Below, in pieces: positions 1 to 10,900 of a stretch of DNA of 64,000 nt. This DNA comes from Siphonodentalium dalli (taxonomy: Eukaryota; Mollusca; Scaphopoda; Gadilida; Siphonodentaliidae), in assembly GCA_032622095.1 (NCBI GenBank), contig CP136065.1, positions 209,042,151 to 209,106,150 on the forward strand, written 5' to 3'. The position numbers were made by a program, and so were the translations under genes. Under the pieces are notes generated by a model that was not told the DNA's origin, ran no database searches, and saw only the letters and a list, made by a program, of their open reading frames with translations. Positions within the stretch are counted from its first letter, which is position 1; every line of letters begins with the position of its first letter.

Positions 1-972
1 TCCACAAATAGTAAATAACGCTAACCAACTGCAAATGTTTTACACGACAACTGTTAACAAAATTGGACTGAATTCATCTGATGCGGTATTATTCCTCAAA
101 ATAAACAACAAAACCATCGTTACTTGGAAATGTAGTTTGGGCTAACATTTACATAAATCCTCCACATGATTTATCCCGACACACACGTCAAATGAAAAAC
201 AGCCACCAGAGAAACGCCCAAATTGGGCGAAATGATAGGACATATAACATCATATGTAAGGCTTGATATTGAATAAATAAAATATATCCAAACTTTGTTC
301 ATGCACCTTCACTGGTGGCCTGAGGTATTATAGTTGGGTTTAGTATAGCATACAACACACAGCTATTCATAGTGTTCGATTGTTGATTCTGGAAACATTT
401 ACTTTGTATCTTCACTCTGGTCAATCGAAGCATGACTGTGGCCTATTCCTTCGTGTCACACAATTTGTTAAGGTATTGTGCATGTTACTATGTATATACC
501 TGGCCCATCCAATACAAAACAGACTTGAGATACATTCAGTCGACATTGGTTTTGTGTGACCTCTGATGCACGGGACTCTCAGCTGACTATAGATCATTCA
601 CACTTTAGATTAACTGAACAAGTATATATTCTCTGTCCGGCCCAAATATCGTCAATTCCAAGAGGTGAGTAACATAATGCTTTACGTTTCCATTGAAATC
701 TTAACCCGTTCTATACTAAATTGATTCTCCAATTCATTTATAATAGTGTACATTGGAATATATTATTCATCTGGAGGGATGTTCAGGAAATAAGCAGACG
801 ACATACTACATGTAGCATACAGATAATACAAGTCTTAGAGCAGAATGATTCATATTAATTGGAAGGAAATGTTCAGATGATAAGTTCAACCTATGTTCGG
901 TGTTTGAATGTTTAACCCCACTCTTCGTCGGTACAATAATTTATGAAAGTGTACACTGCTAGATGCTACATA
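1..972. other. Non-coding DNA upstream of the propeller gene
   Basis: I see no reading frame worth calling here. A TATATA stretch lies near 623-629, and a good 5' splice donor (AAGAG then GTGAGT) has its GT at 665-666. Bases about 700-800 resemble 10735-10860; both carry the words TTATTCATCTGGAGG and TTCAGGAAA, so an old interspersed repeat covers part of the stretch. Confidence 0.5.
600..664 (+). promoter_or_regulatory. Possible promoter and 5' untranslated exon of the propeller gene
   Basis: A TATATA element at about 623 is followed about 40 bases later by a strong donor-like AAGAG|GTGAGT with its cut at 664/665. An acceptor-like TTTTGCATTCTATATGCAG ends at 1826, 22 bases before the ATG at 1849. 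Together they could form a non-coding first exon spliced to the first coding exon. This rests only on consensus matches; transcript data would settle it. Confidence 0.2.
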
Positions 973-1120
973 TACAGTTTTTGTTTGAATATCGAAATAT
1001 CTCATGAGTGTCTGGATAGAAATATCGAATTTTCACGCGCGGCTTTAAGCCACGAGTGAAAACTCGATATTTCTTCCCAGCCAAGAATGAGATGTTTCGT
1101 GTATTCAAACAAAATCTGTA
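973..1120. repeat. Foldback palindrome, about 148 bp
   Basis: The left arm, read from TACAG at 973, is matched by the complement of the right arm ending CTGTA at 1120. The paired blocks include TTTTGTTTGAATA, ATCTCAT, GAAATATCGA and TTTTCAC. The centre is at about 1046, near GGCTTTAAGCC. Arms are about 70 bp with scattered mismatches. TA at each outer edge could be a target duplication, as in mariner-type elements, but that is inference. Confidence 0.75.
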
Positions 1121-1213
1121 GGTATTTTTCTTATTATATGTGCCTTATTAATGCTCAAAGTTGCTAAATGATGTTGCATTTTAACTGTTAATAGTGCAGC
1201 AAATTGAACAATA

Positions 1214-1378
1214 CTCAGGGGGGGGGGGGTCTGAATTTTTTTTCAGGCACGTATGGCATTTGTTCCCTTTCGAATTTTTTTTTTAGTTGCGGAAAAAATT
1301 GCTTGTTGGTGGCTTTGACCACCCACCCACCCCGGCATACGTGCCGGAAATGTTTTTTCACCCCCCCCCCCCTGTAAT
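1214..1378. repeat. G-tract/C-tract inverted repeat
   Basis: A run of 12 G (1218-1229) opens the segment and a run of 12 C (1361-1372) closes it, with CAGG and CCTG at the outer ends. In between, GGCACGTATGG pairs with CATACGTGCC. The two halves form an imperfect foldback. Open frames crossing it read low-complexity proline and lysine runs and are not genes. Confidence 0.6.
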
Positions 1379-1551
1379 ACTCGGAAGGAAACAACTGGTT
1401 GAAATAACGAACACGTATTCCACTGTAGCATCTGAGAGATACATATACGACGATCAATGTTTCGGTAACTTTTCGGTATTCTATAGACAAGCCTATAAAA
1501 CATGTAGTGTCTGCATGTCTGTAACTATATTGCACACGGTATACCGACCCG

Positions 1552-1562
1552 GGCTTGATTCC
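1552..1562 (+). repeat. Possible tRNA-derived SINE remnant (B-box-like)
   Basis: GGCTTGATTCC resembles the pol III B box, and the context CCGACCCGGGCTTGATTCCC resembles a tRNA T-arm. No clear A box was found upstream, so this is at most a degraded SINE head. Confidence 0.25.
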
Positions 1563-1848
1563 CGCAGTGCGATGAACACGAGCAATCACTTTGTGGTATA
1601 CTGCAGCTTGAAGATCACGTACTGCGTTAATCGTTTAGGTTCGTGTACATGGTGTATAACAGGTTTATCATGAATAACAGAAAGAATGTGTGACATACAT
1701 ACCGTTGGAATCAACATTGTCGACAAATTCGACGACAATTCATCTCCGTCATCTCAACACATGATAATGATGTTTTCGCAACATGCATTTCCTCGATATT
1801 AGCATGTTTTTGCATTCTATATGCAGGCTATAGTGCAGAGGAGCCGAG

Positions 1849-1942
1849 ATGGGCAGGACGGAAGTGGCAATCGTGGTGTTCGCCTTTCTTGCCATCGCTG
1901 CTGTTATTGTAGCCAGTGTGTACCACATTTGGACCACAAAGA
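1849..1942 (+). CDS. Coding exon 1: initiator and membrane segment
   Basis: The ATG lies in a strong context (G at -3, G at +4) and opens MGRTEVAIVV, running into about 19 uncharged residues and then YHIWTTK. The donor is GA|GTGAGT at 1942/1943. One base is left over (phase 1) and completes a Ser codon with the first two bases of exon 2. Without splicing the frame stops after three more codons, which fits an exon rather than a stand-alone small gene. Confidence 0.6.
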
Positions 1943-4900
1943 GTGAGTAGAGCTTAAAGGGGTACTGTACCCCAATTTCAATAAATTCCCGGTGACAATA
2001 GCGATCTAATATGAATATTATATTATAAAATAACTAATTTGAGTCGACGATGTCTACTGAAAACGTTCCGGTTAACAGTCTGTCGTAAAAGTAAAATTGA
2101 ATTATTTAATATAAATTCATTTATGGCTGGAGTCATAAAATGGAGAATTATGCCATTACGAGTTACCGTTCTTGAAATCGCATATGTTGCGTGTCTTTTA
2201 TCGACGGCCGTTCGCGAACATTATTGAGTTGCAAACAAAACATGTTACCTGCAAAAGAAGGCCCGTTATAACCGATTCGGAAAAAAAGGGAAAGAAACAA
2301 GAGTCATAAAGCGTCAAGTATTTTATAGGGAGTGAGATTGTGATGGAAGAGATTGAATGCATCAATCGAAGCTGTGAGCAATGAACTTCCGGTTCTTCCT
2401 GCGACCTGCGTCTTCTCAGGTGAAGGTCAAAAACATGGCGCGTAGTTTGAAATCGTAATATTTTTGTTTCCAAGATCAATATTTTCTTCGCTAAATTAGG
2501 TTTATACGAAACTCATATAACACGAACACAATCTAACTTGAAAGTTATTTCAATGGGAGTAAATAAAAAAATCGCCTATCTTAGTGTACAGTACCCCTTT
2601 AAAGAACCTTACTCGTATTTAAATTCGCGCAGTATTATTTTTCGCTCAGTTTCAAATTCGCGATTTCGAAACTGACAAACATACTTCCATAACATGCATG
2701 TATCAGATGATTCTTAATCGATCCTGAATGTACATCTAGAGACCATTATGACATGACGTGCAGAAGATAACTGTTAATTATATTTATGTGAATATATATA
2801 TATGTAGTCAGTGTCCGCGCTGGACCGAAATTTATTTTTGCCAAATGAAATTTTTTTGCCAAATTATTTTAGCAATTGCCGAATGCTATCCCTGATAGTA
2901 TAATTTTCTGAAACCTTAAGTCTTATGTTTCGACACTCGCGGTTTGAACGACATTTGATATCCATAGAAAAGCAGTTAGTTAATAATTAATTATACTCGC
3001 ATCTCTATTGTGGTTTATCATACAACAATAAGCCAATCACCGAACAATACAATGGTAGAAGGGTTTCTCCATCAGAAGGGCACATCACAGGAGGATTAGT
3101 AATCCCTCCAACTATCAGTACTAATGCTATGAGATTAACTGCAGCTTAATAGAGGTGTTAACTTTCCCTAAACCTTATAAAACACCTCTGATATAATTAT
3201 GTTGTAAGAGTTTCCTGAAATTAATGGTATTGATTGACCAATATTTTTCAAATTGCTTGAGGAATTAATAAGTGACTTGCCAAAACTTTTGCCAAATTAA
3301 TATATTTTTTGCCAAATGTGAATTATGTTTGCCATTGGCAAATGGCAGCGCGAACCCTGTATGTAGTTCTATTGCGCTTGGTCCAATAATAATTACGATA
3401 TTTCTCATTTAATAGTTATGGGCATCGGTAACATGCTGGCATTGAACTAACTATACTGACCACAACGACCACCGGTCGGCTGCTGGCTCAATAATTCGTG
3501 CTTTATACATGCGCACAAACTCCTTTATTGTTTTCCTTCCTTTTGTTCGCTAAAATAGTCGTACTATTTTTGGTTCAGGTTTGATGATGTGCGAAAAAAG
3601 TACAACACGAATTTAAATACAAGTAAAGTATTATAATGTCCGTCCCAAGCAGCTGAAGCGACTTAGCTCTTTTTCTTACAGACCTATCCCCGATGTGAAC
3701 CCGTGATTGCAGGACACTGCAATGTCAAACAGCGAAAACGCGAATTTCTTTTTCGTTCTACAAATATGCCACCGGTGGAATGTACAACACGATTGCAATC
3801 GTGCGTTGAACACAAATGGTTCATTTCTATATTGTGTTCGTTTAACTGGCTCCGTAGAAGTGCCCATGGCTTCAATTGCCAAACACAGTCAGAAGTCCAA
3901 ATCATTAGCCAAATGAATGTCCTGGCTAACAGGCTTTGTAGTGCCATGTGTTCAGTTTACGATGCGGCATGCATGGAGATTGTCGATATCATTCAAGGTT
4001 TACGCATTGTGCCATTTATGTCGTGCACCACCCAAACTATCAGATTTTACATATTCTCAACCACAGGTCCCCCCTGACCTATATGGCACTGCATCTCCAG
4101 AATCGATTGTCAGAAAATTTGCAGTATATTCAGTATACTACATGTATATATATGACTGATGTAGATCATGCCATGAATCTCTACTCTGGCTAACGCCCGT
4201 AGATATCATATTCCACCAGTACAAAACCTGGGAACTGTTTGATGTTCTGACCCCTTCTGACAGGGAACTTTATAACATTGACAAACTTGATAAATAAGGC
4301 AGGGAATATTATTAGTTATCTTCGGAAACATCGGGGGTACATGGAGATTTAATACCTGGATGTCGATTTTGAACCCCGAGGCTGATCCGAGTGATTCAAA
4401 AAGAGACATCCAGGTATTAAATCTCCGTGTACCCCACGATGTTGCCGGAGATAACGATTTTGTCCCCACAATAATAGCCATGTCTCCTTAATTTAAGTGT
4501 GTTTTGCATAGATTCTCCGAATAATTCACACCAATGGGACATGGTGATTTAAACGTGGCGTTGAAGCCAATCAGATTGCTAGTTATTACAACCGGATGTG
4601 GGGCCAAATTTCTTTGTTTCTATTTGTTCCTCGATAATATACTTCAAAGTATATATGGGGTGCTCCCAGCTCAAAATTTCATGCTTTTAGAGACTTTAGT
4701 GAGCCTTTATCGCAAACAACATTGAATTAATTACCCTGGAGAAATTCAATGATTATAAGTGGCGCAAAGCAAACTCGCCCAAAAAGTCCTTTAAATAATG
4801 TAATCTCGAGCTTGGACATTCACCGACTGATCAATAAACTAGTAATCAATAGGTTAGAGCAAAGAAATAAATTCCCCGTGTTATTTTTCGATTTTATAAG

Positions 4901-7900
4901 GTTCCCTGTCAAAATTTCAAAAAGTTCCCAGGTTTTGAACTGGTGGAATATTATCTATACGGGCGGTAGCCAGAGTAGAGATTCATGGCATGATCTACAA
5001 TATATTCCACTAATTTGTCCGAGGGTAGCAAACTCATGTGGTGGTTCATGTGAAGTAAGCTTTGCTCTGCATTTAACACCATGTCACGACAAGACTAGGA
5101 GGCATCGTGCCCACATGTTAGTGAATAGACACTGGATGCAATACTTTACGAGACTGTCAATTCCTAGCTGGTGCAGCCGATGGGGAATGTGACTTCGTTT
5201 TGGTGTCAGTAATATACTCAGTATCAACTTTTTTGTAGACTACTCGCTCCATTTTGGTTCCATAAGTGTGCAAGCCACCAATGACACGTCTACCTGTCAT
5301 ACCGAGAATTCTGATATTTTAACGTGATCATGTTCGCTCTTTAGTGATATTTGGAAAGTCGACTATTCCCATTAAAATTATATTCATTCATTCACGTAGC
5401 CACTCGTCATATTGTTAGTTATATCTTTCCCACGGCACACCTTCTCACACTTTCATCGCATTTTGATTACGTCTGCATATTTCCCCGAAAAATTCAAGGG
5501 AGACTTTTATACAACTTAAATTTGTGTTGAAGTTTATCCAACAACATGTACTATGCTTTCACTATGTCATCACAGGGAGGTCGTCGTTTGAACGGAGAGA
5601 ACGCGGGTCAATTGAAAAGTATGACGTACTGTAATCCTTCCTCTAATTTTTGAAACCTCAGCTCCTTTGCTCTACATCGACCTTCTATTTGTTCGAATGG
5701 GCACTTTATACAATGCTTTATAGCACAAGTCGACATTCGTAACCTGGAACGTCCTTGTCTCCAAATGTTTTCACAATGAGCTCCCCATGGAGGCACCTAA
5801 ATGAGCTACACCCGCTCACTGCGCTGAACATATGCCCAGTACTTATGAACATCACTTAAAGGTACGGTTGGCCTTGGCGGTGGGTATCATGTGAAAATAT
5901 TTCCACCCGTCAAAAACCGCCACAAACAGAAAGAACAACAAAATGTAGACAGACTTTGTCCGTATACAAATAAGAAATATCGCACAAACAGTATGTTATT
6001 GTCATTTTTGGACCATTGTTATGTAAACAAAAGCATAAAAAGTTAGTTTTCTGGTGTTTGTTTATATTATGATGGTAAACATAAAGAGCGTTCTTTGTGG
6101 GTGAATTCCTGATATGGAACGAATAAAAAGCGTTTATGCCATTTGTGTGTGATTAGCCAGCAGCATTGTGTTGTCTTCTGTAACACAATCAGGCTCTTGC
6201 TTAGGTAAAATATAGTAGGTCTTTATGATAACATGCTGTTTACGCGATGGTCATGGTATATATGAACTAAACTGTATGCGTTTTAATGTTTTTCTGTTTA
6301 CGGTGATTGGAACAAATATGAATATTTTCGACAACTAAGGCCTCACGTGCCTTTAATTCAACTACTTGCCCATAGAGGCGTGTTGCCCATTTATATATGA
6401 GGTTATATATCACATTGAAACATAAAGTCAACAGAAATGCAGTTATTGTTCTTCTTCTTTACACAACAATATCATGACAGTGAAAATGCATTGTTCGAAT
6501 CAAACGTATATTTATATGCATTTCAAACGTTTTTCTGAAAAAATAGTCCTTGTGTGACAACAAACCCACGCGCGCTGACGCGGCTCGTGTGAGTGGAAAT
6601 TACATGTGGACTTTCGTGACTTTGTCGTGCATGAACAGTGCACAATACCACACTGTACGACTGTGTTCGAAAATAACGCTCTTTAAAAACACTTCTTCGA
6701 ATATTTCCGTTATTTCGTTAAAAACTCTTCTTCAAATATCTCCGTTATTTCGTCAAAAACACTTCTTCTCATACAAATCGCCGTTATTTAGTAAATTAAC
6801 ATTCTTTATAGACTTATTGCCCTTCGTATTAAATATGAAGCTAACATGCAGGATTAGCTATACATGTCGTCATTTAGTGGACAATCCCAAGCTCGCGTAC
6901 CACGCGTGGTAGGATTGTCCATTAATTAACGAACATTTTAGGTACGGATTGTCCGTTTATAAATGGCCAATCCTTGAAGAATTGCCTGAGAGAACACACA
7001 TTCGTTTCGCCATTAGTGTGAAAATCACGGATAAATTTATAAAACATGGCGCAAATATAAATCTCAGTATATTATGATTTGACAACAAAAAAGTTGTTTG
7101 AATATAGCCAATTTAACACTGAATGTATGCATGGATATCAAAATTATGGTGAAGAAAAATGGCAGCTGAATTATCAATGCAGACATTGGCCGGTTCAGTC
7201 GCTGATTGGTCGAAAATATCCGCTAATAATTATTTGATTGCCAGCTGTGGAAAGGTCCATTGGTCACTTGACCAAAATACAGATTCATTTGTGTCGACAC
7301 TATATATTACGTTATATATACGTTATAAGATAAGTTTATTGACAATTACACCCACACGGGGCCGATGTCACAACATAAATACAATAAATATATATATGAT
7401 ACAATAAGTATACACAATTGTAATCAGAATTAAAATGAAAAAAATTCATGTTTGTTGTTGAAAATCTGGTGTTTCAGACCTTTTGTGGAAAATATGTTAT
7501 TATGTTTGGGTACATTGCCGTTTATGTTCGATCACAGTTGTACAGCGTGGTATTGTGCACGGCTCACAACACGAAAGTCCACATGTAATTTCCACTCACA
7601 CGAGCCGCGTCAATGAGCGTGGGTTTGTTGTCAGCCAAGGACTATGGTCTGGAAATGTCTAAATTTAACGAGATTGATAGGAATTTTTCATCTGTATATG
7701 CGTAATTTCTCATTGTATATCATAAATCTGTGCTTTAAGTCAGTTAATGGACTGGCGCCTGGACATTCGTCAACTAAATGGTCTCGACCTGCGGCCTCGA
7801 TCATCTATAGTTTACGAATATCCAGTAGCTCGTCCATTAACCTTGTCAGACCAAGCAAAGTTAATTGATTTCCCGCAGTATACGGCATCCAACAAAGTCT

Positions 7901-10900
7901 AGGATATGTCTTATAATCCGTCACTGTAAGTCTAAGCTTTGATTATTGTTAAGGTACAAGTTGGCTTTTGTTATACATACACCTGTATAATATGCGAACA
8001 CTATATCGCTGCATATTTTGACTCAAATAAAGAACTTAAGTTTTTATATTTTCGGTCTAAGCACCCCGTATTTGCAGGTGATCCGCGGGTGCTAGCATTA
8101 AGATGCATGTTGGATTTTGACATACCTGCTTTTGAAGCGTGAACATTTCGTTATACCAGGGACGAGACCACATTGGTGGGGTGTCCAAATCACCCCAACG
8201 GTTGTCAAAATTATCAACAGTTGAAAATTGCAGGCCTGGCAAAAGATCAGTTAGATATTCAAACCAAAAATAAGGTGATAATTTCATTTACCATTGCAAC
8301 CAATATTCAGTGAGAAGTATGTTATTTTAGAAGCAAATGTAAATTTTGAGACAGTCAGCGGCAATTTTGTTTCTAATTTGTTTTAGGGCCTCGACCATCT
8401 AGTGTACGAATGTCCAGTAGCTGGTCCATTAACCCTGTCAGAACAAGCAAATTTAACTGATTTGCCGCAGTATACGTCATACAACAAAGTCTAGGATATA
8501 GATGCAGCGATATAGTGTTCGCATTATATACAGGTGCATGTATAACAAAAGCCCACTTGTACCTTAACAATATTCAAAGCTCAGCCTTATAGCGAGGGAT
8601 TAAAAATATCCTAGACTTGGTTGGATGACGTATACTTCGGGCAATCAATTAACTTTGTTCTGACAGGGTTAATGGATGAGCTACTGGACATTCGTAAACT
8701 AGATGGTCGAGATCCTAAAAAAAATTATATATATTTGCACTGTCTAAAAACTTACATTTGCTTCTAAATATAGGCGCCTGTGTGCTGTATAGTCCCAGAC
8801 ATGTTCGAAGAGCAACGCTCGGCATGTTTCTGAGAAGTATATATAACATGCTACTGTGCCATATCTGCTATATATATGTTATTTTAGATCAAGAGTAGAA
8901 TATTTACCAGTTGGCTAATTCGAAGCCAAAGGGGCTGAATATTTTTCAGTCGAGATAAAAGTCGTGTAAGACTTTCGTAGTTTTAAAAATAGACTCTAAC
9001 TAAAATTTAACTTATATAATTTGTTTTTATTTGTGCAGGTTGAAATGTTAAGTCTGACAACAAAACGGAAACCATCCAACCGCGTCCTAGTGTACTACGA
9101 GGATTCGCACCACCACTTGCCAAATTTGCCAATGGCAAAAATAATTCACATTTGGCAAAAAATATTTTCATTTGGCAAAAATTTTGACAGTCACTTTTGA
9201 TTCCTCAAGAAAGTTTAATATTTGTCAACCAATACCACTCATTTCATGAAACTCTTTCATTAATGGTATTATTGGTGGTGATTTATAATGTTATGAAAAG
9301 TTAACACCTCTATCAAGATGCAGTTAACATGCTATCATTAGTAAGGGGTGGATGGTTTGTCATAATGTCTGGTGGTGATGTTTACATAGCTTTACCCCTT
9401 TGTTTTGTATGCTTTCTGATGAAGAAACCATTCTGCAATTTCATTGTTATGCCGTTGGATTATTGTTCTCTGACAAACCCAAGTATAGAGGCGAGAATTA
9501 TTATTAATGAACTGCTTTCCTATCGATATCAAAGGTCGCTGAAGCAGCGATTGTCGAAATAATCGAAACAAAAGACACAATGTTGTAGAAACTGATAGCA
9601 TTTGGCAACTTCTAACAGCATTTGGCAAAAATTATTTTCATTTGGCAAAATATTCGGCAAATGTAAGTGTCGCTTCTTGGTATACAGTGGGCGCATGGGC
9701 GCTTTATTTATAGAAATTGGATTTTAATTTTGGACGGATTAAAAGTCGAACTGCGACCCGGAGGCCGAGTCCGGTAAAAGGTGTAGTTGGGAATTTCAAT
9801 TTCGTGTATTGTCCTTTACATTATGTCAATTTTTTTGGGTTGTGATAAGCTATGCCAATTACAAATAAAAGAATAGATTTTTGGTCTGCATTTAGACGCT
9901 TTCTGGTGAGTTGCACGAGAAACCTTCAGTGATAAACCGAATATAGTTGTTGTAATAATTTGAAGGATTAGTTGTTTTAACGGAATTCTGAGTTGGTCAT
10001 TCGTGAAACCAATATATTTTATATTCTATAATTACAATCATGGGTATATAATATATGATCTTGAGCGCGTTACCATTTCTGACATTGGTTTTCTTGTTCA
10101 ATTATAGGTATAGCATTCTCCGGCCCTGAGGACCGCGGTATTGTAAGAGATCCGAAGATTGTAGAAGCATCTGGCGTGTCAACAAGCAGACAACACCGAG
10201 ATGTTCTGTACACATTCAACGATAGCGGTGGTACAACTGATGTGTTCGTGCTAAAAATAAGTACCGGTGAAACATTGGCCACATACACCATCACCGGTGC
10301 TAAGAATATCGACTGGGAGGACATTGCAGTGGGTCTTTGCCGGGCAAACAAGCAATGCATCTTCGTCGGGGATATAGGAAGCAAGGGTGGTAACGCATCG
10401 AGGACCATATACCGTATTCTGGAACCTGTGGACATTTTGGATCAAGACGTAGAGTTGGACGCAATATTGGTTTATTATTGGTGAGTATTTGTATTGTGAG
10501 ACATTCCTCCAATGATTTATTTCTGGAGAAACCCATGGATGGCTCAGTTATGTTCCACTCAAGTTTCCAGTCATTTATGTGGTAGTCATGCACGTTCAGA
10601 CTCAACAAAAACTTCAGGCTTGTGACTCAAACTGAAGGAGTCCTAGTTTCGGGAATTCATGTTAATCTTGCCCCTCAATTGCTTCCGATGTCCAGTACTT
10701 TATAGCCTTCAAAATAATAACGCAGACTATAACCGGCTAACCATTCTAGTCTAAATGGAGTCTCCCACTCAGTTATAAACGAATGCATTGGAATTGTTTA
10801 TTATTCATCTGGAGGGGTTTTCAGGAAAGGCAGCAGACGCCAGATTACACAAGTACACAAGAGTCATATTTAGTAGTTCGAAAAGTTCATACAGAAAGTT

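Larger units (their letters stand above)
1943..10107 (+). other. Intron 1 of the propeller gene, 8.2 kb
   Basis: The intron runs from GTGAGT to TTCTTGTTCAATTATAG. It is largely filled with repeat elements: a TTAA-flanked element, two inverted copies of a GCCAAAT-rich repeat, a long-TIR element and several foldbacks. A possible unrelated exon lies at 3682-4077. If that exon is real it belongs to another transcript, because its frame does not fit the phase-1 donor of exon 1. Confidence 0.55.

Noticed and set aside
1287-1673. A 128-codon plus-strand frame
   Set aside because: It begins inside the poly(G)/poly(C) foldback and continues through unrelated DNA with no recognisable domain.
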